Shown here: positions 50,812 through 60,368 of the stretch, piece after piece | How the letters are laid out: every line of letters begins with the position of its first letter | Numbering within the stretch: the stretch's first letter is position 1 | Assembly: GCA_009838195.1 (NCBI GenBank) | Contig: VXSC01000008.1 | Span: forward strand, 76,288 to 140,287 | Direction of reading: 5' to 3' | DNA length: 64,000 nt | Origin: Rhodothermaceae bacterium | GTDB lineage: Bacteria; Bacteroidota; Rhodothermia; Rhodothermales; Bin80 | Made by a program: the position numbers and the translations under genes | Notes under the pieces: generated by a model | Told to the model about the DNA's origin: nothing | What the model saw: only the letters and a program-made list of their open reading frames with translations | Database searches by the model: none

Positions 50812-51888
50812 TTAATTCGCCAATTCAAAAGATTCCAAGCCCGCAAGTCGTAACGTATCCCTACTTCCGACTGGAATTCGTGGCTGCAAACCCTCTATTG
50901 CCTCCGCGATTGCACAAATATGCTCTGGAGTAGTGCCACAACATCCCCCGAGGATATTCACGATGCCATCCTGAGCCCATTTACCGACTTCGTCTGCGGT
51001 CTCCTGTGGTGACTCCTCATACTGTCCCATCTCGTTGGGCAGCCCAGCATTCGGATACGCGGCAACCCAGGTATCTGCAACACGGGACATAGCGGCAATA
51101 TGCGGACGCATTAGATCGGCACCAAGTGCACAATTGAACCCCACCGCAAATGGTTTTACGTGGCGTATCGAATGCCAAAATGCTTCAACTGTTTGACCTG
51201 ACAGGGTGCGCCCCGACCGGTCTGTAATAGTCCCGGAAATCCAAACCGGTAGCTTTTCAAGGCCTTCTGCCTCGAGATCAACGATCGCTTTGATTGCTGC
51301 CTTGCAGTTTAGTGTATCGGTGACCGTCTCGATCAAATAGAGATGTACTCCGCCTCTATTCAGAGCTTCGATTTGCTCACGATACGCTTGGTAGACCTGG
51401 TCAAATGTTACTTCCCGTGCGCCAGGATCATTGACATCTGCGCTCATGGAGAGCATCTTGTTCAGCGGCCCAATGGAGCCTGCGACGAAGCGTGGCTTCT
51501 GCGGCTCTTTTTTTGTCCACTTATCTGCCGATGCGCGGGCAAGTTTTGCACCTTGGTAATTGATATCAACGACTGACCGGAGATCAAGTGCGTAATCATC
51601 CTGTACGATCGTTGTCGCGGAGAAGGTATTCGTCTCTGAGATATCCGCCCCGGCCGCAAAATAGGCGTCATGCAATTCTGTCACATACTCTGGTCGTGTT
51701 AAGCATAGAATATCATTATTGCCCTTCATATGAACCGGGTATTCTTCCTCAGAGAACCGTGCCCCGCGATAATCCTCTTCTTCAAGCCCCATTCTTTGAA
51801 ACATCGCACCCCAACAACCATCAAGTAGCAATATGCGCTGCTTGACAGCTAAGTAGAGCTGATCAATACGGCCTTGGCGATTGGTCAT
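50812..51888 (-). CDS. Homocysteine S-methyltransferase (N-terminal module of split MetH)
   Basis: A 358-residue homocysteine-binding barrel. The opening RILLLDGCWGAMFQRMGLEEEDYRG and the zinc ligands (Cys in VGFNCALG, about residue 252, and the Cys pair in GGCCGTTPEH, about 312) match the first domain of MetH. It lies 94 nt before the remainder of MetH; together they make one complete enzyme in two chains. A TTG one codon upstream is an alternative start. Confidence 0.92.
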   Translation of the reverse strand: MTNRQGRIDQLYLAVKQRILLLDGCWGAMFQRMGLEEEDYRGARFSEEEYPVHMKGNNDILCLTRPEYVTELHDAYFAAGADISETNTFSATTIVQDDYALDLRSVVDINYQGAKLARASADKWTKKEPQKPRFVAGSIGPLNKMLSMSADVNDPGAREVTFDQVYQAYREQIEALNRGGVHLYLIETVTDTLNCKAAIKAIVDLEAEGLEKLPVWISGTITDRSGRTLSGQTVEAFWHSIRHVKPFAVGFNCALGADLMRPHIAAMSRVADTWVAAYPNAGLPNEMGQYEESPQETADEVGKWAQDGIVNILGGCCGTTPEHICAIAEAIEGLQPRIPVGSRDTLRLAGLESFELAN

Positions 51889-51970
51889 CAAACTTCGGCG
51901 ACGGTTACATAAATGAGCATAGCGAAGCCTGTATCTATCCCTCGACTACGGCGCGAACGAATCCTGAAGA

Positions 51971-51988
51971 GCACTGCCGGAGCAGTGC
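51971..51988 (-). promoter_or_regulatory. Small hairpin between metF fusion and split metH
   Basis: Perfect 7-bp arms (GCACTGC/GCAGTGC) with a CGGA loop in the 141-nt gap. No T-run follows on the minus strand, so it is unlikely to be a terminator; it may stabilise or process the operon mRNA. Confidence 0.35.
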
Positions 51989-52029
51989 ATTGACAATCCG
52001 GTAATGAACAAGAACTTTCCATGGTCCTA

Positions 52030-53910
52030 TTACACCACCGCCTGCGGCTTCAATCCAAGTAATCGACAGGTAGACAGTGCCAAGCTCGCGCGATTAAGCG
52101 TATAGAAATGAAACTCATTCACGCCTTGCTCTGATAGCTTGTGGCAGAGTTCGGCGGCTACATTCGCCGTGATGAATTCACACGTCACCGTATCTTCATC
52201 AGTCCCCTCGTAAAGCTCATGCAGCCAGTCTGGTAAATTGACCTGGCAGAGATCTGCAATACGTTTCATGCCTTTGAAGTTCGGTTGCAGCATGATCCCG
52301 GGTACAATCGGCATGGTAACCCCACCTGCCCGTGCACGGTCAAGAAAGGCAAAGTAGACCGCCGGCTCAAAGAAAAATTGTGTAATCGCGCGGTCAGCAC
52401 CAGCATCCTGTTTGGCTCTTAAAAATGCGATATCCCGGTCCCAGCCTCGACTATGCGGATGTTGCTCTGGATAGCAGGAAACGCTGATTTCAAATCTGGC
52501 ATCAGGCACAGCGTCATGTGCTCGAATCCCCTCAATCAATTCGATGCTATTGCGAAAACCACCTGGATGTTGCTCAAATTTTTCGCCGATGCCTTCGGGA
52601 GGATCGCCTCGCAGTGCCACCAGGTGACGTATGCCCGCTCGCCATAAATCGACTGCGACCTGTAAAACTTCTTCCTTGGTTGCGCTCACACAGGTCAGAT
52701 GCGCGGCCGGCAAGAGCGGAGTGTCCTGTGCAATTTTGGTGACAATCCTTTGCGTTCGATTTCGTGTAGTGCCACCAGCTCCGTAGGTTACAGACACAAA
52801 ACGCGGTGCCATTGGTGTCAGGCGTGCAACCGATTCCCAGAGCTTGGCCTCCATCTTGTCCGTTTTCGGTGGAAAGAACTCGAATGAGACGTTGGGAGCT
52901 GGTTTCGATTGCTGCTCCGCAGCGGCGAGTTGATTCACGCTGTAGCCTCCTGGTGGACTGGCATGCCAAGTCGCCGTCCAAATGAGAACGCTGATGCCCT
53001 GATCAAGTGAGGCGGGTGGGTCAAATTTCTTCACCTGTACGGAAAACCCGGCTGCTTCCGCCCATTGCAGCATATCGTCTTCGGAAATTCCAAGCCGATA
53101 GTGTCCCTGGGATTCACGTAAAAACTCGAGTTCATGCGGGGCAAAATCAACGACAAGAAGTTGCCCTCCCGGTTTGAGAATGCGTGCAGCCTCTGTGATT
53201 ACATCCTCGGGTTTTTCGAGATAATGCAACACTTGATGCACGATAACAAAATCAGCACTATCGCTCTCGAAAGGGGTATGCGTGGCATCACCCTGACGAA
53301 CGCGTGCGTTGCCTATCCCTGCTCGGCTGAGGTTTGCCCGTGCAACAGTTAGCATCTGATGGGCGAGATCAAGGCCTTCGGCCTCCTGTGTGTACGGGGA
53401 CAGCAAAATCAGCATCCGCCCGGTACCGGTCCCAAGATCAATGACGCGCTCAAAGTGGTATGTCCCAATATGATCAAGGATGGCCTGCTCAATTGCTGCA
53501 TCGGGATAATGCAGAGCCCGCAACCGGTCCCAGTCTTCGGCGATTTCTGAAAAGTAGGTCGCGGCTGATTTTGCACGAACTTTGCGAACCCGCTGCAGGG
53601 CTTTAAGGTCAGACGTAAATGGATCACTATCGGTCTCTAATTCAGCAAAGAGTCCCTGCAGTAGCCTTCCGGCCCAACCTTTATTTTGGATTCGATAGAA
53701 TACCCAAGATCCCTCAGGCAGCCGTTCGACCAAGCCCGCCCGTGCCAATGTCTTTAGATGATGTGAGAGACGTGGTTGACTTTGATTGAGAATTTGTGCC
53801 AGTTCACCAACAGCAAGGTCGCCACAGCGCAGCAGCACAAGAATGCGTAGCCGGTTCGGCTCGCCAGCCGCCTTCATAGCACCAATAAGCAGCCTCTGAC
53901 ACACGTCCAT
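52030..53910 (-). CDS. metF: ArsR regulator - SAM methyltransferase - MetF fusion protein
   Basis: One uninterrupted 626-codon frame. Residues 1-90 form an ArsR-type winged helix (GEPNRLRILVLL, VGELAQILNQSQPRLSHHLKTLARAGLVE) without the metal-binding ELCVC cysteines. Residues about 110-312 are a class I methyltransferase (VIDLGTGTGRM, ADFVIVHQVLHYLEKP, ILKPGGQLLVVDF). Residues 340-626 are a complete methylenetetrahydrofolate reductase (NVSFEFFPPKT, RFVSVTYGAGGTTRNRT, HLVALRGDPP, ITQFFFE, HFYTLNRA). MetF makes the methyl-THF used by MetH, encoded just downstream. In Alphaproteobacteria similar ArsR-methyltransferase and metF genes are separate neighbours. Start ATG 53910. Confidence 0.93.
   Translation of the reverse strand: MDVCQRLLIGAMKAAGEPNRLRILVLLRCGDLAVGELAQILNQSQPRLSHHLKTLARAGLVERLPEGSWVFYRIQNKGWAGRLLQGLFAELETDSDPFTSDLKALQRVRKVRAKSAATYFSEIAEDWDRLRALHYPDAAIEQAILDHIGTYHFERVIDLGTGTGRMLILLSPYTQEAEGLDLAHQMLTVARANLSRAGIGNARVRQGDATHTPFESDSADFVIVHQVLHYLEKPEDVITEAARILKPGGQLLVVDFAPHELEFLRESQGHYRLGISEDDMLQWAEAAGFSVQVKKFDPPASLDQGISVLIWTATWHASPPGGYSVNQLAAAEQQSKPAPNVSFEFFPPKTDKMEAKLWESVARLTPMAPRFVSVTYGAGGTTRNRTQRIVTKIAQDTPLLPAAHLTCVSATKEEVLQVAVDLWRAGIRHLVALRGDPPEGIGEKFEQHPGGFRNSIELIEGIRAHDAVPDARFEISVSCYPEQHPHSRGWDRDIAFLRAKQDAGADRAITQFFFEPAVYFAFLDRARAGGVTMPIVPGIMLQPNFKGMKRIADLCQVNLPDWLHELYEGTDEDTVTCEFITANVAAELCHKLSEQGVNEFHFYTLNRASLALSTCRLLGLKPQAVV
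52936..52951 (-). promoter_or_regulatory. Internal Shine-Dalgarno and GTG start for free MetF
   Basis: AGGAGG (plus-strand 52946-52951) lies 7 nt before an in-frame GTG (52938-52936, codon 325 of the fusion). Starting there gives a 302-residue protein beginning NQLAAAEQQSKPAPN and covering all of MetF, close to the usual MetF length of about 300. It falls exactly in the linker between methyltransferase and MetF domains. Confidence 0.55.
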
Positions 53911-53920
53911 CAGAACTCAT

Positions 53921-53943
53921 TATAAATATTTGTTTATATAAAC
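53921..53943. promoter_or_regulatory. Candidate operator/promoter of the met operon
   Basis: TATAAATATTTGTTTATA (53921-53938) is an 18-bp imperfect palindrome (7 of 9 pairs), overlapping the perfect 12-bp palindrome GTTTATATAAAC (53932-53943). It begins 11 nt before the fusion gene ATG and, on the minus strand, contains TATAAT as a possible -10 box. AT-rich palindromes of this kind are typical ArsR-family operators, so autoregulation by the fusion's own DNA-binding domain is plausible. Confidence 0.5.
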
Positions 53944-54380
53944 GCACCTTTTAATGAAAATGTTCAGAAATTGCAAAATTTAAATGTCTTCGGGTCGTCG
54001 AAAGGGGCTCATGCGGGGTCAGGTCCTAATGTGCATCCGATGAATCGCTGTGGTTTCAACTTTTACCTCGAAACGGGAAACCGTAGGTGGAAATGACTGC
54101 TTTTACAGGTTAGTCTACCAACCAAAGCAGTACTTCTATGGGTATCACTGAATATTCTTCCCTTCACGTCTAACCAACCCCAATAAACTCAAAGAGTGGA
54201 CTCCCGTCGCACCACAGACATCGGGAATCTTTGGTCAATAGGGACTACCAGTTTTGTGCTCACCGAGCACTACAATACATTCGTGAATCTGGTAAGTGCA
54301 ATCACAGAGGGGACCCACCCTGGAGCGCTCACATCTAATAGCAAGCGGGCAGGGATGCTCTTTCAGGAAAATGGCAATCA
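53944..54380. other. Non-coding region between met operon and recA end
   Basis: About 437 bases. No gene or riboswitch recognised. A GGGGTCAGGTC string near 54017 recalls the start of some REP-type sequences, but no paired repeat is nearby. Confidence 0.5.
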
Positions 54381-55397
54381 CTACGCACTCTCAGTAGGAA
54401 CACTGAGGCCCAAATTCTCGCGTACGACAGCCTTGATTGATTGGTACTCGTCGGGATTTTCTCTGAGCCAGTTCTTAGCATTATCACGTCCCTGACCAAT
54501 TCGTGCATTTCCATAGCCATACCAGGAACCGCTTTTGGTAATAAGACCAATATTCACCGCTAGGTCAACCAATTCCCCGACAGATGAAATCCCCTCTCCG
54601 TAAATGATATCAAACTCAGCGTTACGGAACGGAGGAGCCACTTTGTTCTTGATCACTTTGACACGCGTTCGGTTACCTATCACTTCGGTCGCACTCTTGA
54701 TTGCACCAATCCTACGAATATCTAACCTGACTGAACTGTAAAACTTTAGGGCTTTTCCACCTGGCGTCGTCTCAGGGTTTCCGAACATCACCCCAATTTT
54801 TTCACGTAACTGATTAATAAAAACCACAGCCACATTCGATCGGTTGATGATACCGGCCAACTTTCTTAGAGCTTGGCTCATAAGGCGAGCTTGCAAGCCA
54901 ACGTGACTATCTCCCATATCCCCTTGAATTTCGGCTGCAGGCACCAGAGCCGCCACCGAGTCAACTACAATGAGATCAAGCGCACCACTGCGCACCAGGG
55001 TTTCGCAAATATTTAATGCCTGTTCTCCTGTGTCGGGCTGCGATATGAGTAGCTGGTCAATATCTACACCTAATTGCTCGGCATAGGATGGATCGAACGC
55101 ATGCTCAGCATCAATAAATGCGCATTGTCCTCCCAACTTCTGTGCCTCGGCAAGGCAATGTGTGGCCAATGTAGTCTTGCCCGACGATTCAGGACCAAAG
55201 ATCTCAACGATTCGTCCACGGGGTATGCCACCTACACCTAGCGCAGCATCCAAAGCTATAGATCCGGTTGGGATAGCTTCCACCTGTACGGGGGGAGAAT
55301 CCCCCATCCTCATGATGGATCCTTTGCCATGTTGTTTCTCAATCTCTTTGATTGCGAGGTTGAGAGCCCGCATTTTAGGGTCTTCTTTTGCACTCAT
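54381..55397 (-). CDS. recA: Recombinase A
   Basis: DNA strand-exchange protein for recombinational repair and SOS induction, 338 residues. Walker A is GPESSGKTT (residues 68-76), Walker [11 protein letters not shown]; also present are the L2 loop region [37 protein letters not shown] and the DNA-binding C-terminal domain. No intein. cinA lies upstream on the same strand, a common pairing. Confidence 0.97.
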   Translation of the reverse strand: MSAKEDPKMRALNLAIKEIEKQHGKGSIMRMGDSPPVQVEAIPTGSIALDAALGVGGIPRGRIVEIFGPESSGKTTLATHCLAEAQKLGGQCAFIDAEHAFDPSYAEQLGVDIDQLLISQPDTGEQALNICETLVRSGALDLIVVDSVAALVPAAEIQGDMGDSHVGLQARLMSQALRKLAGIINRSNVAVVFINQLREKIGVMFGNPETTPGGKALKFYSSVRLDIRRIGAIKSATEVIGNRTRVKVIKNKVAPPFRNAEFDIIYGEGISSVGELVDLAVNIGLITKSGSWYGYGNARIGQGRDNAKNWLRENPDEYQSIKAVVRENLGLSVPTESA

Positions 55398-55721
55398 GAT
55401 TACATTATTGCATTAGGCCGTTCAATGATACAACACTTTGACCAAGTTTTTTACCTCCTTCTGCCACTATTTTGTAACGCACTCTCGAAAAACCTTGATG
55501 TATCGAGACCTAGGCTCCCAGAGACGCATTTGGTGTTAGGTAGCTACTGCTTGTTTGGAGTCCCCATAACCAGGTATATCGGCGTAAAGTACGCAATTTC
55601 CATATGCACTGGTTAACTGGGTCAGGGCGGTTTTGAGGCGCTCTCCGTTGAAATGAAAAACGTAAATCATCGACGGATTCCTGAGGTGGTCATTACGCGA
55701 GACAAGCGGTTCTGACTCCAA
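55398..55721. other. Gap between cinA and recA
   Basis: 324 bases upstream of recA. A 61-residue minus-strand frame at 55536-55721 directly follows the cinA stop but has no similarity I can name. I found no clear LexA-type palindrome. The recA promoter presumably lies here. Confidence 0.45.
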
Positions 55722-57020
55722 TCAACCAATCTTTTCTGGTTGGTTTGAGGGGAAATCAATATTACTACTGCGGTTGCTTCGTTTGCGCAATGACTGAAGT
55801 ACTATATTCAGGGCAGCAACCACACTCTTCTGCTTATTGCGATCACGATCCTGGCCAAATTGATGCTTAACAGCCCATGCTTCGTGGGCGTCCGCATACC
55901 CAATCCAGACCAGACCAACAGGCTTTCCTGCTGTTCCTCCCGAAGGCCCAGCAATCCCTGTCACAGATAACCCTATATCACTGCCAAAGCAAGTGCGCAC
56001 TCCTTCCGCCATTTGCACAGCAACCGGTTCACTCACGGCACCGAATTGATCCAATATATCGACATCCACATCCAAGTGGTGCTGCTTTACGAGATTTGAA
56101 TAAGCAATCACGCCCCCCATAACATAATCAGAAGATCCTGGCACATCAGTTAACCGATCGAGTACCGAGCCACCGGTACAGCTCTCCGCGACGGCAATGG
56201 TCATTCCCTTATTCCTCAATAGACTTCCTAGAATACTTTCCAATGTATCGTCATCTTGGCCGAAGATGACTGACCCAAGTTTCGCTCTGATAAATTTTTC
56301 CGCAGCATCCAGACGCTCACCGGCATCATTCCCCCTGATTGTTAACCTGACACGAACGCTGTAAGCTCCAGGCAGATACGCAATCTGAAGATCTGGCTCC
56401 AATAAATGAGATATAGATTCGATCTTGCTTTGAAGAAGGGTCTCCCCTACTCCGGCAGTCTTGATTGTACGCTGAGCAATCTCTGCACGACCATCCATCT
56501 GCATGATTCGAGGGATTACATGATCAGAAAAAATAGCTTTCATCTCATGAGGAACCCCTGGAAGAAGAACCACCACACTCCCATTTGCTCCTCTGTGCCA
56601 TAGACCGGGAGCTGTGCCCTTGGAATTTGGTAGTATCTCGAAACCACCTGGGACACTCGCAACTCGCTCCGAACCACTTGGTACAGAGCGTCCGAGGGAT
56701 GCGAAGTGACGTTCAATTGCAGCCAAGATTGTGGGATCTACCGTGAGAGGGGAACCGGTAAATGCTGCAGCGGCCTCTCTCGTAAGGTCATCAGGAGTAG
56801 GGCCAAGGCCTCCAGTTACCAAAGTGAGATCACAGCGACGCACACCATCCTCGATCGCAGCTTTTATTGCTTCTTGATCGTCGGCAACTGTTAGCGAATA
56901 CGAAACGGAAATCCCCAAACGAGTCAACTCTGCCGCAAGATAAGACGCATTGGTATCCACCACCTGCCCTACTAGAAGCTCATCTCCTACTGTTACAATA
57001 CTTGCGATGAGCTGTGTCAC
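55722..57020 (-). CDS. cinA: CinA-like nicotinamide-nucleotide amidase / ADP-ribose pyrophosphatase
   Basis: A 432-residue two-domain protein. The N-terminal COG1058/MoCF-like domain has ASIVTVGDELLVGQVVDTNASYLA and VTGGLGPTPDDLTREA. The C-terminal PncC deamidase domain has GMTIAVAESCTGGSVLDRLTDVPGSSDYVMGGVIAYSN and VTGIAGPSGGTAGKPVGLVWIGY. It recycles NMN in NAD metabolism; in some bacteria it is linked to competence. Nine nt separate it from pyrE. Confidence 0.95.
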   Translation of the reverse strand: MTQLIASIVTVGDELLVGQVVDTNASYLAAELTRLGISVSYSLTVADDQEAIKAAIEDGVRRCDLTLVTGGLGPTPDDLTREAAAAFTGSPLTVDPTILAAIERHFASLGRSVPSGSERVASVPGGFEILPNSKGTAPGLWHRGANGSVVVLLPGVPHEMKAIFSDHVIPRIMQMDGRAEIAQRTIKTAGVGETLLQSKIESISHLLEPDLQIAYLPGAYSVRVRLTIRGNDAGERLDAAEKFIRAKLGSVIFGQDDDTLESILGSLLRNKGMTIAVAESCTGGSVLDRLTDVPGSSDYVMGGVIAYSNLVKQHHLDVDVDILDQFGAVSEPVAVQMAEGVRTCFGSDIGLSVTGIAGPSGGTAGKPVGLVWIGYADAHEAWAVKHQFGQDRDRNKQKSVVAALNIVLQSLRKRSNRSSNIDFPSNQPEKIG

Positions 57021-57029
57021 CTCAACCTC

Positions 57030-57677
57030 TCAGTGTTTTAGCGTCCACGCTTGATAATCACTGCGCCACTCCAGAAGAGAATCCCGCAATTCGGAAGTTA
57101 TATGCCCGGTCTCGAATGCAACTTTTAACAAGGCATCAAAATCAGACAGAGTCTCCAGCGGAGCCCCCTTCTTTTGGAATAATTCTGCCACTCCTTCCAG
57201 GTTGTATGTAAAGATCGCCAAGGTGACAACCGGCATTGAGCCAGTGGCTTTTTGTATAGCTTCGGCAGCCTGGATTGACGAGAGACCAGTAGCCACGAGG
57301 TCCTCAATCAACAAGACCTTGCTGGTTTCCGGTAGATAGCCTTCAATCTGATTCTGATGTCCATGGCCTTTGGGCTCCGGTCGAACATAGATTAGAGGCA
57401 AAGAAAGGCGCTCAGCTATCCATGCCGCGTGGGCAATACCAGCTGTTGCCACACCTGCAACGCGATCAAAATCATACTTTGAAGCCTTTTCGATAAACCC
57501 GTCCGTCAGCATTCGTCGGATCTTGGGATAGGAAAGCGTCAGGCGATTGTCGCAATAGAATGGAGACAGCATACCCGAAGACCAGACAAATGGCTTCCCT
57601 GAAGTAATTGCTATAGCCTTGATTCCGAGTAACTCTCGGGCCACTTCAAATGCAATTGACTCAGATTGATCACTCAT
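57030..57677 (-). CDS. pyrE: Orotate phosphoribosyltransferase
   Basis: Converts orotate and PRPP to OMP in pyrimidine synthesis. The 215-residue protein has FVWSSGMLSPFYCDNRLTLSYP, VAGVATAGIAHAAWIA, YVRPEPKGHGHQNQIEG (flexible catalytic loop) and the PRPP motif VLLIEDLVATGLSS. The ATG at 57677 overlaps the end of pgsA by 8 nt; a TTG two codons earlier is possible. Confidence 0.95.
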   Translation of the reverse strand: MSDQSESIAFEVARELLGIKAIAITSGKPFVWSSGMLSPFYCDNRLTLSYPKIRRMLTDGFIEKASKYDFDRVAGVATAGIAHAAWIAERLSLPLIYVRPEPKGHGHQNQIEGYLPETSKVLLIEDLVATGLSSIQAAEAIQKATGSMPVVTLAIFTYNLEGVAELFQKKGAPLETLSDFDALLKVAFETGHITSELRDSLLEWRSDYQAWTLKH

Positions 57678-58254
57678 TGGCAATAGTCACGTTTTTTAGA
57701 TATATGCGAATATAAGACAGTGCACTCAGGCAAGTTACAACAACGACCATTATCATGAATCCATACATGACGTTCCCTTTTAGAAATGCCTCGGCAAGCG
57801 CCTGTGTTTCAGGGAGATACTGCAACGTCAGTGTCAACAGGAACAGACCTAAATACGTCATTTGCAGGGCTGTCTTGGCCTTAGCAAATCGAATGGTTGG
57901 CAATGATCCTCCCGCAGATTCAGCAGTCATTCGCAGTCCTGTCACCAGTGCATCCCGTATTACGATCAACCCAACCGCCCACCAGGGTACCTGCTGTGGG
58001 TGGAGCCAAGCTAGTGCAACAAAGCCTCCCAGAACAAAAATTTTGTCTGCTATTGGGTCAAGATGTCGCCCCAGTCGACTTTGATTCTTTAGCGCCCGTG
58101 CAACGTATCCATCCGCGAAATCCGAAACTGCCCCAAGAATAAAGAGCGTAAACGCAAGCGATGCAAATGAAAGAGTCTTCTGAAAAAGACAGAAAATCAG
58201 AAAAGGGGTTACTAGAATGCGAAATACCGTGATGGCATTCGGAATGAATCGCAT
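57670..58254 (-). CDS. pgsA: CDP-diacylglycerol-glycerol-3-phosphate 3-phosphatidyltransferase
   Basis: Membrane enzyme making phosphatidylglycerophosphate. The 194-residue protein has the CDP-alcohol phosphotransferase signature DxxDGxxARxxxxxxxxGxxxDxxxD at residues 44-67 (SDFADGYVAR ... GRHLDPIADK) and about six membrane helices. The N-terminus PNAITVFRILVTPFLIF is typical. First of a pgsA-pyrE-cinA run on the minus strand. Confidence 0.94.
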   Translation of the reverse strand: MRFIPNAITVFRILVTPFLIFCLFQKTLSFASLAFTLFILGAVSDFADGYVARALKNQSRLGRHLDPIADKIFVLGGFVALAWLHPQQVPWWAVGLIVIRDALVTGLRMTAESAGGSLPTIRFAKAKTALQMTYLGLFLLTLTLQYLPETQALAEAFLKGNVMYGFMIMVVVVTCLSALSYIRIYLKNVTIANE

Positions 58255-58434
58255 GACATAACAATACAGGCAGAATCATTCTACCGTAACTATGACAGTG
58301 CGTTCATCGACTGACAGTTGCATAAATGTCCCATGATCTGCCATTCTGTCCGATGTGATCGGTCGGCAGGATTATTGCCCAATTAGTAATTGTCTTTTGA
58401 ACATAACCTTTTAATAAAAAACCACAAGGGAAAT

Positions 58435-60360
58435 ATGAGTAAGATTATCGGAATCGACCTTGGTACAACGAACTCGGTTGTCTCGGTATTGGAAGGCGGT
58501 GAGCCTAAAGTGATTGAAAACGCGGAAGGCGGTCGTACAACCCCGTCCGTGGTCGCTTTTAAGAAAGACGGTGAGCGTCTCGCTGGTGGACCGGCCAAAC
58601 GCCAGGCCGTGACGAACGCGGAGAACACCGTTTTCTCCATCAAGCGCTTTATGGGCCGCGCCTACGATGAGGTGCCCGGCGAACTTAAAACAGTTCCATA
58701 CAAGGTTGAGAAAGGCGAGAACGGAACCGCGCGTGTACGTATTGACGACAAGCTGTACTCGCCCCAGGAAATTTCAGCGATGATTCTGCAGAAGCTTAAA
58801 AGCACTGCAGAAGACTATCTGGGAGAAAAAGTCACCGAGGCCGTGATTACAGTACCCGCCTACTATAACGATGCCCAGCGCAAAGCGACCAAAGAAGCAG
58901 GGAAAATTGCCGGCTTGGAGGTTCGCCGGATCATTAACGAGCCGACGGCAGCCGCACTTGCATATGGCCTGGGCAAACAGGATAAAGATCGTACAATCGC
59001 CGTCTATGACCTTGGTGGAGGCACCTACGACATCTCAATCTTGGACCTCGGCGGTGGCGTGTTTGAAGTAAAGTCAACCAACGGGGATACCCACCTTGGT
59101 GGTGATGACTTTGACCATAAACTGATTGATTACCTCGCGGACGAATTTCAAAAGTCTGAAGGTGTCGACTTGCGTGCCGACAAAATGGCATTGCAACGGT
59201 TGAAAGAAGCTGCCGAGAAAGCCAAAACAGAGCTTTCCAGTAGTAGCGAAACCTCCATCAATCTGCCATTCATTACTGCGACGGCGGACGGTCCCAAGCA
59301 CCTGACCACCACACTGTCGAGAGCAAAATTTGAGCAGTTGATCGGTAACCTGGTGCAACGTACAGTTGCCCCAATGAAGCAAGCGCTCGAGGATGCCAAG
59401 CTTACGCGTGATCAGATTGATGAAGTCATCCTGGTTGGTGGTTCTACGAGAATTCCACTCGTACAAAAAACGGTAGAGGAGTTCTTTGGCAAGGCGCCAA
59501 ATAAATCGGTCAACCCCGATGAGGTCGTGGCCATGGGTGCAGCAATTCAGGGTGGTGTATTGTCTCAGGACATTGACGATGTTCTGTTGCTTGATGTAAC
59601 TCCGCTCAACCTGGGGATCGAAACCCTTGGTGGTGTCATGACTGCGCTGATTGAGTCAAACACCACAATCCCGACACGGAAACAGGAAATATTTTCAACT
59701 GCATCGGATAACCAGCCTTCCGTTGAGATCCATGTACTTCAGGGCAACCGGGACATGGCAGTCCATAACCGGACTATCGGCAAGTTTCATCTGGATGGTA
59801 TTCCACCGGCAAGACGCGGAACTCCTCAAATCGAAGTTGCCTTCGATATTGATGCAGATGGCATCTTGAATGTGACCGCCAAGGACAAGGCGACAGGACG
59901 AGAGCAATCCATCCGGATTGAAGCATCCAGTGGACTTTCGGAGAGTGAGATTGAGCAAATGCGTCAGCAGGCAAAAGAGAATGCGGATGAAGACAAAAAA
60001 CACCGGAAAGAGGTTGAGCTTCTTAACCAGGCAGACAGTCTGATCTACACCTCCAAGAATAACCTCTCGGAGTATGGGGAAAAACTCTCCGAAGACAAGA
60101 AGGCAAAGATCACCGGAGCCCTCGAGCGACTGGAGAGTCTGCACGAAGCCAAAAACTTCGATGAACTGGAAAGTGGTATTGAGCAGTTAAGTGAGGCTTG
60201 GGCTGCTGCCAGTGAGGAGATGTATGCAGCGCAGCAAGCTGCGGCGCAGGATGAAGCGGCTTCAGGGGAGCCGTCTGCAAACGGTCAGGCATCAGCAGAC
60301 GATGTGATTGATGATGCTGATTTTGAGATCGTTGATGAGGAGGAGCCGGAAGGTAAATAA
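58435..60360 (+). CDS. dnaK: Chaperone DnaK (Hsp70)
   Basis: ATP-driven folding chaperone, 641 residues from the ATG at 58435, preceded by AAGGG. The ATPase domain (1-380) has [39 protein letters not shown] and [12 protein letters not shown]. The substrate domain (about 385-500) has [16 protein letters not shown] and a helical lid ending in an acidic tail [15 protein letters not shown]. The upstream 180 bases hold no CIRCE element, so HrcA control is not evident. No grpE or dnaJ is adjacent. Confidence 0.97.
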   Translation: MSKIIGIDLGTTNSVVSVLEGGEPKVIENAEGGRTTPSVVAFKKDGERLAGGPAKRQAVTNAENTVFSIKRFMGRAYDEVPGELKTVPYKVEKGENGTARVRIDDKLYSPQEISAMILQKLKSTAEDYLGEKVTEAVITVPAYYNDAQRKATKEAGKIAGLEVRRIINEPTAAALAYGLGKQDKDRTIAVYDLGGGTYDISILDLGGGVFEVKSTNGDTHLGGDDFDHKLIDYLADEFQKSEGVDLRADKMALQRLKEAAEKAKTELSSSSETSINLPFITATADGPKHLTTTLSRAKFEQLIGNLVQRTVAPMKQALEDAKLTRDQIDEVILVGGSTRIPLVQKTVEEFFGKAPNKSVNPDEVVAMGAAIQGGVLSQDIDDVLLLDVTPLNLGIETLGGVMTALIESNTTIPTRKQEIFSTASDNQPSVEIHVLQGNRDMAVHNRTIGKFHLDGIPPARRGTPQIEVAFDIDADGILNVTAKDKATGREQSIRIEASSGLSESEIEQMRQQAKENADEDKKHRKEVELLNQADSLIYTSKNNLSEYGEKLSEDKKAKITGALERLESLHEAKNFDELESGIEQLSEAWAAASEEMYAAQQAAAQDEAASGEPSANGQASADDVIDDADFEIVDEEEPEGK

Positions 60361-60368
60361 TCTCCCAC

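Noticed and set aside
50718-54000. SAM or cobalamin riboswitch controlling the met operon
   Set aside because: The gaps at 50718-50811 and 51889-52029 and the region upstream of 53910 show no recognisable riboswitch core; only a small 7-bp hairpin and the AT-rich palindrome are present.
58255-58434. CIRCE heat-shock operator upstream of dnaK
   Set aside because: No TTAGCACTC-N9-GAGTGCTAA-like inverted repeat found.
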